Shown: piece after piece, positions 45,927 to 57,844 of the stretch | Layout: every line of letters begins with the position of its first letter | How positions within the stretch are numbered: the first letter of the stretch is position 1 | Source of the DNA: Campanula takesimana | Lineage: Eukaryota > Streptophyta > Magnoliopsida > Asterales > Campanulaceae | DNA length: 64,000 nt | Direction of reading: 5' to 3' | Assembly: GCA_026119855.1 (NCBI GenBank) | Contig: JAOWBW010001462.1 | Location: 1 to 64,000, forward strand | Program-made: the position numbers and the translations under genes | Notes under the pieces: generated by a model | Databases searched by the model: none | What the model was told of the DNA's origin: nothing | Seen by the model: the letters and a program-made list of their open reading frames with translations, nothing else

Positions 45927-47585
45927 AACCACCCGAATCTGTCATGGAGGAATAACCAAGGGAACCAGTTTCAACAGAAACCTCTCTATCCTCCTCCCCC
46001 ACAAGGGAATCCAGAACAGCAGCCCAAGCAATCCATGGAGGAGATGATGAGGTCAATGCTGCAAGAACAACAACAAATGTGGATGATGATGGAGCAGCGA
46101 GAGAAGCATCAGGATGCTGTCAATAAAAAGCTGGAGACCCAAATTGGTCAACTAGCTGAAGGCCAACAAGGACATAAGCCAGGAACTTTCCCAAGTCAAG
46201 GGCAGCAAGCCATGACCATTACTGTCCTACATAATGGCAACCAGGTAAATAATGACGTACTTCATGTTTCTATGTCTCCTCCTGCTGTTGAGATTCTTGA
46301 GAGTAATGTTGTTGATAAAGGTACAAATGGAATGGGAAAAACTTCTAATACTGAGACTCCCACTCCCAAGCCATATGTACCTCCTATGCCGTTTCCTGGA
46401 AGTTTTATGAGGCACAAGTTGAATAAACAAATGTCGGAGTTATATGATATATTTTCAAAAGTTAATATTAATCTTCCATTGTTGAATGTGATAAAAAAAT
46501 ATCCCTGCTTATGCCAAGTTTTTCAAAGAAATTAACTCCAGGAAACCTAAGTATGGGAAAGAGGAGAAATTGATCATGGGAGAGAGTGCTAGCGCTGTGG
46601 TTCGACAAGACCTCCCACCTAAACAAAAGGACCCCAGAAGTTTCACAATTTCCATTACTTTGGGGGATTCTACCAAGGTGAAGGAGATGTTAGATCTTGG
46701 TGCTAGCATAAATTTATTGCCATATCACAAGTATCTTGAGTTAGGCTTGCCTGAGCTAAAACCCACTACATTGACCCTTCAACTTGCTGATCGTTCCATT
46801 AGACGACCGTTGGGCATTGTGGAGGATGTTTTAGTTCAAATAGGAAAGTTGATTATCCCTGTAGATTTCATTGTTCTTGAAACTGTTAATAATGTTTCGA
46901 TCACCGTGAATCTCCCATATTGCCTGGGCGACCATTCATGGCGACCACCAACACCATAATTAATGTGGGGAATGGGACATTATCAATGTGTGTGGCCAAT
47001 GAACATTTAGAGATCTCTGTGCATAACATTATGAAACATCCTTTGATTGATGAGGACTCATGTAATTTTGTGGATGAGTTAGGTGAGTGCGTACCTGAGC
47101 ATGTAGGGTATGAGAGTGATAGTGGGAAATTGGAGAGTGTGTTGAATGGCGGTGAGAAAACTATGGATAATGCGGACGTTCATGCCATGGCCATATCCCA
47201 TAAGGCCGACGAACACCATTCTAGTGATGGCCCGTTTCACCCCCTAGGCCACTTCAATGAGAAGTCGGTGCCTCATATTAAATCTTGTACCACTCGTGCT
47301 TCTTCGTGTTCTACAGGTACTAGTAAAAATGGAAAGAGCCCAAAAGTGAAAAAGAAATGGCGCCAGGGAGCCTTAAAGACCCCATGGGTTCTCCCAGAAT
47401 TAATTAAAAAGGGGGATTATGTGTGGGCAATTGTGGGCATTCATGCAAGGGAATACTTAAGGTGGGAAAAAGGCAAAAAGCAAAAGCCAGAGTCAATGTG
47501 GCCAATCTCCATCCCAAATAAAAATGGGGCCACCGTCGTGCTAACGACGTTAAACAAATGCGCTAATTGGGAGGCAACCCAATGA
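45927..47585 (+). pseudogene. Gypsy F: end of gag, aspartic protease and C-terminal extension
   Basis: Gag resumes after the duplicated GGAAG with NHPNLSWRNNQG, the standard Athila/Tat motif, then a Gln-rich helical region (46035-46220) and PYVPPMPFPG. One frame change lies near 46505. The protease has KDPRSFTI, catalytic DLGAS near 46700 and LQLADRSIRRPLGIVEDV. A frame change near 46915 leads to GRPFMATTNTIINVGNG. Instead of reverse transcriptase there follows a 200-residue tail ending NWEATQ at 47585. Tails with a closing WEATQ- or GRQP-like motif after gag-protease occur in non-autonomous plant Gypsy elements. The function of the tail is unknown. Confidence 0.8.
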
Positions 47586-47819
47586 GGTATGTTTTAATTA
47601 TTGTTCTTTTTATTGTTTTGTGTGTCACCCTAACGGGTCTCTCTTAGTTTGTGGGTTTATAGGGGAGTGTAAATAGTGTCACCCTCCAAAAAGATTTTCA
47701 TTTTATTGAGTCATTTTTATTTTCATAATGGATATTACGCTTGTATGTTTGTTTGTGGTGATGTGTAGAAAATTAATCCAACCAACGAGGCGAAAAATGG
47801 GCTGGAATGGGTACCAAGC
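47586..47819 (+). other. Non-coding part of F before the Gypsy C insertion
   Basis: T-rich sequence following the stop codon; no gene or known site. CAAGC at 47815-47819 would be the left target-site copy of Gypsy C; the right copy lies outside the window. Confidence 0.5.
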
Positions 47820-49966
47820 TGTAGCGACCCCAAAACCCGTCCCTATTTATTTTATATTTTTGGGGATTTTTATTTGATTTATGTGTGCATTTTATGTGTT
47901 GCATCACATTTTATGATTTGCATATCTTACTTGATTATTTGTGTTATTTACATAGTTAGTAATAATAATGGTTAAAGGAGTTAAATGATTAAGTTAAAAC
48001 TTTAGGGTCCTTGTTGAAATTATAAGTTAAGGGGCTTAAGTGTTAACTTTGAAAGTCCAGTGACCAATTTGTAAAAATGGGTGAAGATTTTTATAAAAAC
48101 TTTCCCATCTCTCTCTTCCTTCTCTGTGCAACTTTCTCTGCAACTTTTTCTCGTTCTTTCCGTAGGTTAAGAGAGAAAAAGGTAAGTTCAACCCATTTCG
48201 ATTTAATTCTTTTTATTTACTTACCCGTTTTAAAAACTAATTATATAAAAATGATCAGGGCGTCGAATAAGTCATTTCTAGCCGAACAAAACTTATTTCA
48301 GCGATACTTTTTTCGGAAATAGGTAAGTTACTAATTCCCCTTTAAATGTTAAAATGGTCATAGATGTTATATCTGATACTTGTAATTGTAATTTTGTGAT
48401 TTGGGTAATATTTGTTATACTTGTAATTTTGGGACAAATGGAGTATTTAGTATGTTGGTTTGGTTGGGTTCAAAGTAGTGTTAAAGTTATTTTGAGACTA
48501 ATTGGGTAGTCTTAATAAAGTTATAAACGTAAGTGTTGTACTTTTGGGACGGTGAAATGGAAGGAGTATAAATCATTTTGGGTTTTGCCTGTCGAGTGTG
48601 TTGGGCGGCCGCCCAGAAGGGGCGTGCGGCCGCACATTTATCTGGAAGATTTTGTTCTTGGGAAAGCAGAATGTGTGCGACCGCACACCCTGTTTTGGGC
48701 GGCCGCACATTTTCCCCTGAATCTTATAGTTTGGTTAAGGTAAGGTATATAAGGTTAACTTTGGTTTAATCTTTGGGGGTATTGTCTAGGACCAATATAT
48801 GAGTGTCCTGGGATATTATTATGGTTAATGAGAAGGGTGTTCAAGTGTGTGCAAGATTATATTGTGACCTTGAATCATGTTGTTGTAGACTCTTTGTGAG
48901 TGATTATGAGTATCTTTGATGTGTTTGGATTGGTTCTTTGTTTTAGAATCATTGCCCCGGGTTGTTGTTGTTTAGCAAGTATTCATTACTGTGCTTCTTG
49001 TGAAAAGTCCAGCTGGTCTTGTTGTGGAGTCAGGCAATGGGAGAATTATAGTGGTACATGCTATGTTCACTATAAGTTTTTCCGTTGGTACCTCGTGTCA
49101 GGCGGTGGGAGAATTATAGTGGCACACAAGCCAAGTTCACTATAAGGTGTCCACTGTGCCTTCTTTGTTTTCCCAGTCCAGATTGACCTTGGATGGGATG
49201 AATTGCTCCCTTTGGTGAGTATTTGGGTTATGACTTTGTGTCATATTTCCCTCTCTGGTTACTTGGTTCTATTGGTTATGGTTTGGTTTTTGGAATCCCG
49301 ACTTCAGCTATTTATGCTGCTCAGATGGTTTTCTCAGTTCGTTTTCTCAGATGGTATTCTCAGACAGTTATGTTATTGGGTAAACCTTGGCTTGGTATCC
49401 ACCGGAGTGTGGGCTATGTGGTAATTGTGGTATATGAGTTGATGTTATCTCTCATGTTATGTGCTATATGCTATATGATTACTTGTTGATATTGTTCCTT
49501 TATGATTATCATATCAGCATGTAACGTAGTTGCATTTTAGTAGCTTACTGAGATTCATTCTCAACCTTATTTGTTTACTGTTTTAGATAAAGGCGAGTCC
49601 AGGGGATAGGACACTTGGCACGGGAGGACGTTGGATTGGTAAGAGTTGGGACTTGTTTTGTGAAGGTTACATTATGTAAATGTAAAACCTTTTGGGTAGA
49701 GTACCCGTACTTTCTATTGTCACACCTATTTTGGATCATGTTGGTGTATGTACATTTGTTTAAAAGTTTGTAAGCCTTCGGGCTAAGTACTTTCATTGTG
49801 AAAGCGTTTGTAAAGTTTGTTTCAAGTTTAGATGAAGTCTTTGAACTTCAAGTGTGTTAAACTTTATAAAAGTACATTTCGAAAATTTTTCAAAAGTGTT
49901 TTATAACGTCTTCCACTCGTGTCCCGAGCGTGGGGCCAAGTAGGACCACGGGTCTGAGGCGCGACA
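47820..49966 (+). repeat. 5' LTR of Gypsy C
   Basis: 2147 bp, from TGTAGCGACCCC to GAGGCGCGACA. Its TATA box, TATATAAG, lies at 48746-48753. Confidence 0.93.
48602..48709 (+). promoter_or_regulatory. Four-palindrome cassette of Gypsy C
   Basis: Units start at 48602, 48623, 48674 and 48696: spacings 21, 51 and 22 bp. The 3' LTR copy starts at 55364, 55385, 55436 and 55458 with the same spacings. The last unit ends 37 bp before the TATA box. GTTTTGGGCGGCCGCACA (fourth unit with flank) is identical in Copia A, and CACATTTATCTG after the second unit is identical in Copia B. Confidence 0.8.
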
Positions 49967-49968
49967 GT

Positions 49969-49980
49969 TGGTATCAGAGC
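49969..49980 (+). other. Primer binding site of Gypsy C
   Basis: TGGTATCAGAGC, complementary to initiator Met-tRNA, two bases after the LTR. Confidence 0.95.
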
Positions 49981-50076
49981 TAGGTTGTAGATGGTCTAGA
50001 ATGACTAAATGACCTAGGAGGGTAGTAGAGTATAGAGTGAGTAACGTTGAGTGTTTTATGCAGGCATTCATTCAAA

Positions 50077-53000
50077 ATGGTTGAGAATCAAGGAGATCAG
50101 GCTGGCTCTTCGGGGCAAGGGGATTCCAGAGAAGAGGCTCGAATTATGTTCCAAGGAATATTCGAAGCAGCAATGAAAACTTTAAATGATCAGAGGCAAG
50201 AAAGGGAACAGGTACCACCAAGGTATGGCCTAGAACAGTTTCTGAAAATGAAGCCTATGGAGTATGATGAAGGGCCTGATATATCTAAGACTGAAAGGTG
50301 GATTGAATCAATGGAAAAGATCTTTGATGCTTTGAGATGTTCTGAGGAAGATCAAGTCAGGTTTGCTACTTATAAGTTGAATGGAGCTGCCGAGCATTGG
50401 TGGAAAGCTTTGAAAACAAAATGGGACGAGACTCATGTACCTTACACTTGGGAGAATTTTTTGGGAAAGTTTAAAGAACACTTTATTCCCTGAGTAGATC
50501 AAGACAGGAAGGAGATGGAATTTCTTAGCTTGGAGCAAGGTTCTATGTCAGTTGCTCAGTATTCAGCTAAATTTTCAGAGTTGTCCAGGTATTGTACTCA
50601 CTTAGTGGCAACTAAGGAGAGAAAGGCTACGAGGTTTGTGAAAGGTTTGAAAACTGTGATTAGAACTCAGCTAGTATCCCATAAGTTGCAAGATTTTCAG
50701 GATGCAGTTGACCGAGCCTACCAGGTGGAGCATGACATTGAGGAACATAAGAGGAAAATGGAGTTTTTAGGCGCTGGGAAGCAAGTTAGGCAACAACAAC
50801 AACGTGGTGATAATAGAGGAAATCAAGGTGGATCTTCACAATTCAAAGGGTCTTCTCAAAGACAGTCAGGTAATAAAAATCAAAGTAACACTTCAGGGAG
50901 TCAGAGCAGAGGAGTCTGTAATTATTGTCAGAAAGAAGGGCATTCAGAAGAAAGATGTTGGAAGAAACAGGGTAAATGTTTGAACTGTGGTCAGTTAGGA
51001 CATTTTCAGAGGGATTGCCCTAAGTTTAAGATACAGGCATCGGGAAGTGTGGTTGGGTCTTCTCAGGGCCAGAAAAGGGATTCTTAGGGAAAACCTAAAG
51101 TTCAGGGTCGTGTCTTTGCCATTTCTCAACAACAGGCTTCAGATTCCTCTAATGTGATAGGAGGAATTATTTCTGTGTCTAGTTTGAGAGCACGTACACT
51201 TATAGACCCTGGCTCATCGCCTTCTTATGTGTCTGTGCATTTTGCTTCTCGATTGCATTTGTCTTCTGAATCTCTACCTTATGTGTTAGAGGTGTCTACT
51301 CCTATAAGGGAGTGTTTGGTGACCAATGAGGTGTTGCATTCTTGTGATGTGCATATACGTGAGCATGTTTTACCTGCTAATTTAGTTATCTTACCATTAC
51401 AAGATTTTGATATTATCTTGGGTATGGATTGGTTGGGTAAATATTATGCGTCTGTTGATTGTGCTAAAGAAGTGGTCACATTTTCTATCCCTAATGTTCC
51501 TAAATTTACTTTTGAAACTGTTCCCTGGGGTAGAGAGATTCGAATTATTTCTTATGTGAAGGCTAGAAAGTTGTTGAACCGTGGTTGTACGGGGTATTTG
51601 GCTAGTGTTTTGGATACTACTAAAAGGGTTCCTGATATTGAGGATGTGCCTATTGTTAAAGAATTTTCAGATGTATTTTCTTCTGAGTATGGTATGCCTC
51701 TTGACCGGGAAATAGAGTTCTGTATTGACTTACTTCTAGGTACAGCTCCTATATCTGAGGCACCTTACAAAATGACTCCAGCGGAATTGAAAGAGTTGAA
51801 GGTTCAGTTACAAGAGCTACTTGATCGAGGATTCATTCGTCCTAGTGTATCCCCGTGGGGAGCTCCAGTACTATTTGTCAAAAAGAAAGATGGGTCCTTG
51901 AGATTGTGTATTGACTACAGAAAGCTGAATCAGGTAACTATAAAGAATAAATATCCGCTTCCTCATATTGATGATTTATTTGATCAACTTCAAGGGTCGG
52001 TTGTCTTTTCAAAACTTGACTTGAGGAGTGGCTACCACAAGTTGAAAATTCGTTCTGAAGACATTTCTAAAACTGCTTTCCGTAGTAGATATGGCCATTA
52101 TGAGTTTCTTGTTATGCCTTTCGGGTTGACTAATGCTCCGGCTGTTTTTATGGATATGATGAATAGGGTCTTTAAACCTTATCTTGATACCTTCGTGGTT
52201 GTATTTATTGATGATATTCTTGTTTATTTCAAGTCCCGGGAGGAGCATGAACAACATTTACGAATTGTTTTATCTATTCTTCGTGAGAAGTGGTTGTTTG
52301 CTAAATTCAGTAAATGTGCTTTTTGGCTCGATGAAGTATCTTTTCTTGGGCACGTGATTTCTAATAAAGGTATATCAGTTGATCCATCCAAAGTTGAGGC
52401 TATTGTGAATTGGAAGAGGCCAGAATCAGTTACAGAAATTCGAAGCTTCTTGGGGTTAGCTGGGTACTACAGAAGGTTCATTGAAGGGTTTTCTAAGATT
52501 GCAACTCCCTTGACTCAGTTGACTCGAAAGAATGTTCCTTATGTGTGGGATGAAAAATGTCAAGTTAGCTTTGAAGAGTTGAAGAAGAGATTGACTACAG
52601 CTCCTATTCTCGCTCTACCTAATGGTAATGATGATTTGGTAATATATAATGATGCTTCTAAAGAAGGCCTCGGGTGTGTATTAATGCAAAATGGAAGGGT
52701 GATTGCATATGCTTCGAGGAAGTTGACTCCGAGTGAGCAGAATTATCCTACCCATGACATGGAGATTGCGGCTATTGTCTTTGCATTGCATAAGTGGAAA
52801 CATTATCTTTATGGAGCAAAGTTTGAGATTTTCACAGATCATCAGAGTTTGAAGTATCTTTTCTCCCAGAAAGAATTGAATAATAGACAACGAAGATGGA
52901 TGGAGTTGTTGAAGGATTATGATTGCACCATTTCTTATCATCCGGGCAAGGCAAATGTGGTAGTTGTTGCTATTAGCCGAAAGTCTTATGTAGCTTCATT

Positions 53001-54540
53001 GATGGTGCGGGAATGGAAGATGTTGGAGGATGCTCGAGATTGGAGTCCTTATGAATCAAAGCATGGAGCTATTTTTGCGAATATTCGAGTATTACCAACT
53101 TTAGTTCAACAAATAAAGGAAGCTCAGAAGGATGACCCGGAGTTGGTAAAGATTATGGATAAAATCAAAGATGGTAAATTTGAGGATTTCTCCCTCAGTT
53201 CAGAAGGGGTATTGACTTTCAGAGGTCGATTGTGTGTGCCTAATGTTGATGGGATTAAGCGCCAAGTTCTTGATGAAGGCCATAAATCGAGGTATACTAT
53301 TCATCCCGAGAGTACTAAAATGTATCAGAATTTGAAGCAACATTTTTGGTGGAATAATATGAAGAGGGAAATAGCGGATTATGTATCCAAGTGTTTAACA
53401 TGTCAACAAGTTAAAGCTGAACATCAAAGGCCCGCAGGATTGCTTCAACCGTTAGAGATTCCGGAATGGAAGTGGGAACATGTTACTATGGATTTTGTGA
53501 CAGGGTTACCTCGTACTCAAAGAAGGTTTGATGCAGTTTGGGTGATTGTTGATAGATTGACAAAGTCTTCTCATTTTCTACCTATTGATATTGGTTATTC
53601 TATGGAAAGGCTTGCAACTTTGTACATTAATGAGATCGTGAGGTTACATGGAGTTCCAGTGAGCATTGTGTCTGATCGTGACCCTAGATTCACATCTCGG
53701 TTTTGGCAAGCATTTCAGAAAGCTTTGGGATCAGAATTGAGATTCAGTACAGCTTTTCATCCTCAAACAGATGGTCAGTCCGAAAGAACTATTCATATTC
53801 TTGAGGACATGTTGAGGGCTTGCTCAGTTGATTTTTCAGATTCGTGGGATATTCATTTGCCTCTCGTAGAGTTTGCTTATAATAACAGTTTTCAGTCTAG
53901 TGTTGGGATGGCTCCTTATGAAGCCTTGTATGGGAGAAAATGTCGGTCTCCTATCTGTTGGGATGAAGTGGGAGAAGCCAAGATTTGGGGTGTTCAGTTG
54001 GTTAATGATTCAGTTGAGAAGGTTAAACTTATTCGGGATCGTTTGAGTACTGCCCAGAGTAGACAGAAAAGCTATGCCGATCATCGAAGGCGAGACCTTG
54101 AGTTCGAAAAAGGTGACTTTGTGTTTTTGAAGGTTTCACCTAAGGTTGGTATTCGAAGATATGGAAAGAAAGGCAAGCTTGCTCCGAGGTATATTGGCCC
54201 ATTTGAGATTCTTGGAAGAGTGGGAGATCGGGCTTATCGTCTTGCATTACCTCCTTCTATTGATAAGATCCATAATGTATTTCATATATCTATGCTTCGG
54301 AAGTATGTGTATGATCCTTCTCATGTTTTATTTGAGGTACCCGAGGATATTGAGCCGAATATGTCTTATGAGGAGCATTCGGTCCAAGTGATTGATTCTA
54401 AAGTCCAAGAGTTGAGAAATAAGAGTATTCCTCTTGTTCGAGTTGTGTGGAGAAACCACAATGTGGAAGAATCAACTTGGGAACTTCGGGAGGAGATCGA
54501 GAGGAAGTACCCTTGGTTATTTGAGGGCCTCGGTAAGTAA
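50077..54540 (+). pseudogene. Ty3/Gypsy gag-pol with chromodomain (Gypsy C), two stop codons
   Basis: A single frame from ATG 50077 to TAA 54540, interrupted only by TGA (50491-50493) and TAG (51085-51087). Gag has two CCHC knuckles (CNYCQKEGHSEERC, CLNCGQLGHFQRDC). The protease site reads LIDPGSS, where the family usually has Thr or Ser after Asp. Reverse transcriptase shows VFIDDILVY near 52200. RNase H has YNDASKEGLGCVL and TDHQSLKYL. Integrase has the HHCC region (53290-53410), then D in TMDFVTGLP, D in VSDRDPRFTS, E in DGQSERTI. The C-terminus (54360-54530) is a chromodomain with VVWRNHNVEESTWE, which can direct integration to heterochromatin. The stop codons and DPG make the present copy inactive or impaired. 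Confidence 0.95.
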
Positions 54541-54564
54541 CCCTAAAAATTCGGGACGAATTTT

Positions 54565-54581
54565 CTTTAAGGGGGAGTGAT
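54565..54581 (+). other. Polypurine tract of Gypsy C
   Basis: TTTAAGGGGGAGTGAT immediately precedes the 3' LTR. Confidence 0.85.
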
Positions 54582-56183
54582 TGTAGCGACCCCAAAACTC
54601 GTCCCTATTTATTTTATATTTTTGGGGATTTTTATTTGATTTATGTGTGCATTTTATGTGTTGCATCACATTTTATGATTTGCATATCTTACTTGATTAT
54701 TTGTGTTATTTACATAGTTAGTAATAATAATGGTTAAAGGAGTTAAATGATTAAGTTGAAACTTTAGGGTCCTTGTTGAAATTATAAGTTAAGGGGCTTA
54801 AGTGTTAACTTTGAAAGTCCAGTGACCAATTTGTAAAAATGGGTGAAGATTTTTATAAAAACTTTCCCATCTCTCTCTTCCTTCTCTGTGCAACTTTCTC
54901 TGCAACTTTTTCTCGTTCTTTCCGTAGGTTAAGAGAGAAAAAGGTAAGTTCAACCCATTTCGATTTAATTCTTTTTATTTACTTACCCGTTTTAAAAACT
55001 AATTATATAAAAATGATCAGGGCGTCGAATAAGTCATTTCTAGCCGAACAAAACTTATTTCAGCGATACTTTTTTCGGAAATAGGTAAGTTACTAATTCC
55101 CCTTTAAATGTTAAAATGGTCATAGATGTTATATCTGATACTTGTAATTCTTATTTTGTGATTTGGGTAATATTTGTTATACTTGTAATTTTGGGACAAA
55201 GGGAGTATTTAGTATGTTGGTTTGGTTGGGTTCAAAGTAGTGTTAAAGTTGTTTTGAGACTAATTGGGTAGTCTTAATAAAGTTATAAACGTAAGTGTTG
55301 TACTTTTGGGACGGTGAAACGGAAGGAGTATAAATCATTTTGGGTTTTGCCTGTCGAGTGTGTTGGGCGGCCGCCCAGAAGGGGCGTGCGGCCGCACATT
55401 TATCTGGAAGATTTTGTTCTTGGGAAAGAAGAATGTGTGCGACCGCACACCCTGTTTTGGGCGGCCGCACATTTTCCCCTTAATCTTATAGTTTGGTTAA
55501 GGTAAGGTATAGAAGGTTAACTTTGGTTTAATCTTTGGGGGTATTGTCTAGGATCAATATATGAGTGTCCTGGGATATTATTATGGTTAATGAGAAGGGT
55601 GTTCAAGTGTGTGCAAGATTATATTGTGACCTTGAATCATGTTGTTGTAGACTCTTTGTGAGTGATTCTTTATGAGCATCTTTGATGTGTTTGGCTTGGT
55701 TCTTTGTTTTAGAATCATTGCCCCGGGTTGTTGTTGTTTAGCAATTATTCATTACTGTGCTTCTTGTGAAAAGTCCAGCTGGTCTTATTGTGGAGTCAGG
55801 CAATGGGAGAAATATAGTGGTACATGCTATGTTCACTATAAGTTTTTCCATTGGTACCTCGTGTCAGGCGGTGGGAGAATTATAGTGGCACACAAGCCAA
55901 TTTCACTATAAGGTGTACACTGTGCCTTCTTTGTTTCCCCAGTCCAGATTGGCCTTGGATGTGATGAATTGCTCCCTTTGGTGAGTATTTGGGTTATGAC
56001 TTTGTGTCATATTTCTCTCTCTGGTTACTTGGTTCTATTGGTTATGGTTTGGTTTTCGGGATCCCGACTTCTGCTATTTATGCTGCTCAGATGGTTTTCT
56101 CAGTTGGTTTTCTCAGATGGTATTCTCAGACAGTTATGTTATTGGGTAAACCTTGGCTTGGTATCCATCGGAGTGTGGGCTAT
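54582..56183 (+). repeat. 3' LTR of Gypsy C, truncated by element I
   Basis: It matches the first 1.6 kb of the 5' LTR with scattered changes, then stops at GGGCTAT where the 5' LTR continues GTGGTAATTG. The missing part presumably lies right of the window, beyond element I. Confidence 0.93.
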
Positions 56184-57159
56184 TGTAGATACCCCGGGCG
56201 GAGCCTACGGCTTTAGGCTAGAGCGCGCGGGTTCTGATCCTAGGATGTCTAACTTGTTTTTAGAGTCGCCACCTATGTTTTGAGGAACATAAGAAAAACC
56301 TATTGATTATTGCCTAAGTTTGATTACGAAAACAGAGATTCTGTGTTTTGAAGTTCGGGGGTTAGATTACGAGATGGGAAGTACCGAAACACCCATCTCG
56401 CCCAACTAAAGTTGGTCTTGCTTGATCAAAATCTACATGAATGATAACGTTCTTCTTCTTCTTCTTTAAGTCATAAAAGGGGGTTTTAAAATAGAGTTTG
56501 GAATGTAGGAGATAACTCCTTAACCAACCTCAATGAGATGAGGTGATCATTAGAGTCATGTCCCAAAATGATTTGGGTGATGGCACATTTGATTAGAGTA
56601 AAAGAGAGAGAGAGGAGATGAAGTAGAAAAGAAAGGAAAAGATGGACTTTTACCTACAATTTGAAGACCTTCAAATATTGCTTGATGAGATCCTTGGAGA
56701 ACCTTTAGAAAGTGGTTTTGGTATAGTTTTTGTAAGTTCAATTTTCGGTCCTTGAAAATGGAGGTAAAGGGAGGTTTTTATAGGTGAAAGAGGGGTGTTT
56801 TTGGTGCCAAAACTCAGTCACCAAGAAATCCTTCCCGGGCAAAATCCTGTAAATTGAGCAAGGGAGAGAATCCTAGCCAGAAATCTGTAACTGACGCCCA
56901 GAGGCGCGCGCTTCCTGCTTTGGGGGCGGGAGGCGCGCGCGCCTGGCTCCTCCTGTCGGAGGCGCGCGACTCAAAGAAGGCAATTTTGACAGAATGGACT
57001 AGAAAGTCAGCCCTGTCATTCAGTTTAGTCCCTGGACTTAACGAAGTCAGTCAGGAACTTAACGGAAGTGACAGAAACTAACGAGAAACACTTAAAATGG
57101 GGAGAAACATAAGATCAAATGTGCAATCGGGGTGAGCGGTCCAAGGCGGGGTGTCTACA
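56184..57159 (-). repeat. LTR of element I
   Basis: 976 bp bounded by the 12 bp inverted pair TGTAGATACCCC and GGGTGTCTACA-type. Minus-strand TATAAAAAC lies at 56774-56782. GC-rich GAGGCGCGCG units start at 56901, 56930 and 56959, 29 bp apart, upstream of it. GAGTCGCCAC at 56262-56271 parallels the PBS-like copy in the G LTR. Confidence 0.7.
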
Positions 57160-57334
57160 GAGCGCCTCGGCGACGTGGATTGAAAAGCAAAACGCGTCGA
57201 CGAAAGTTAAAAACACCCGCCGAGGACATTACCAAGAAAAAGCAAAGAATCGATGAAAGCAGGAATTTGAAATTGAGAGAGATAGTGGTGCGCTCCCTGT
57301 GTGAACGGCTTTTGTTGATAGAGGGGGTGGCATG

Positions 57335-57548
57335 ATCCGTTAGGTGAACCTACCGGCTGAATGTTTTGAATAAGGCCGTTAGTGAACCTTTTGAACGAGG
57401 CCGTTAGTGAACCTTTGGAGAGGCCGTTAGTGAACCTTTGAGGACGAATCCGTTAGTGAAATCCGTTGATGAGGCCGTTAGTGAACCTTTGAAGAGGCCG
57501 TTAGTGAACCTTTGTGGACGAATCCGTTAGTGAAATTCGTTGATGAGG
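57335..57548. repeat. Tandem repeat in element I
   Basis: Six or more units of AGGCCGTTAGTGAACCTTTG, some alternating with GACGAATCCGTTAGTGAAAT. It lies in non-coding sequence between the LTR and the E insertion. The remaining sequence to 57844 holds a short open reading (57566-57775) without a domain and two GCGCGCG palindromes near 57796 and 57822. Confidence 0.8.
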
Positions 57549-57844
57549 TATTGCTTTGAAGTCTCGTGCCACTTGGAGTCACACTTGACTTCTTTTTGAA
57601 TTGTGGGGTGCGGGTACAGTTGACCGCGACCGGAAAAAATGTTCCTGCTGGGGATGAAATGTTGAGATTGACTCTTGAGGGGGGTATGCTACCCGTGACA
57701 GAACTTAGGGAGTTCGGAATCCGTGGGGAAACATTGATGCTGTGCATGGATTCTTGCATGGGAGACTGCTTCTGAACCTGCCTGATGATGGGAAAAGCGC
57801 GCGTCCGGGCCTCGTTATGGGACGCGCGCGCCTCGGATAAGTAT

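Larger units (their letters stand above)
35160..47819 (+). mobile_element. Gypsy element F, split by Copia B and then by Gypsy C
   Basis: The visible part has a promoter-bearing 5' region, gag, and an Athila/Tat-like aspartic protease. Gag is interrupted at 37378 by Copia B and resumes at 45922-45926 with the duplicated GGAAG. The element is cut at 47819 by Gypsy C, and its remainder must lie right of the window. Its 5' boundary could not be fixed; 35160 is a rough limit. No reverse transcriptase follows the protease where an autonomous element would have it. Confidence 0.7.
47820..56183 (+). mobile_element. Gypsy C, chromodomain element (Tekay/Del-like), 3' LTR truncated
   Basis: 5' LTR (47820-49966), initiator-Met primer site, one gag-pol frame ending in a chromodomain, polypurine tract and 3' LTR. 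Protease-reverse transcriptase-RNase H-integrase order is that of Ty3/Gypsy. The 3' LTR stops at 56183, where element I is inserted. The LTRs remain very similar. It interrupts element F. Confidence 0.95.
56184..57844 (-). mobile_element. LTR element I (3' end portion), interrupted by element E
   Basis: It begins with TGTAGATACCCC inside the Gypsy C LTR. The LTR (56184-57159) resembles that of element G at several points in the same orientation, and a TATAAAAAC on the minus strand supports minus orientation. Internal sequence follows up to 57844, where E is inserted. No domain is readable and no clear polypurine tract was seen at the LTR border, so completeness is open. Confidence 0.6.

Noticed and set aside
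48077..48322. 81-codon frame repeated at 54839-55084
   Set aside because: Both copies are the same place in the two LTRs of Gypsy C; the repetition reflects the LTR and not a conserved gene.
57160..57180. Primer site or polypurine tract right of the I LTR
   Set aside because: The bases GAGCGCCTCGG match neither a known primer site nor a purine or pyrimidine run, so the internal border of I stays undefined.
57566..57775. 69-codon frame in element I
   Set aside because: No domain, no relation to gag or pol, and it follows a non-coding tandem repeat.
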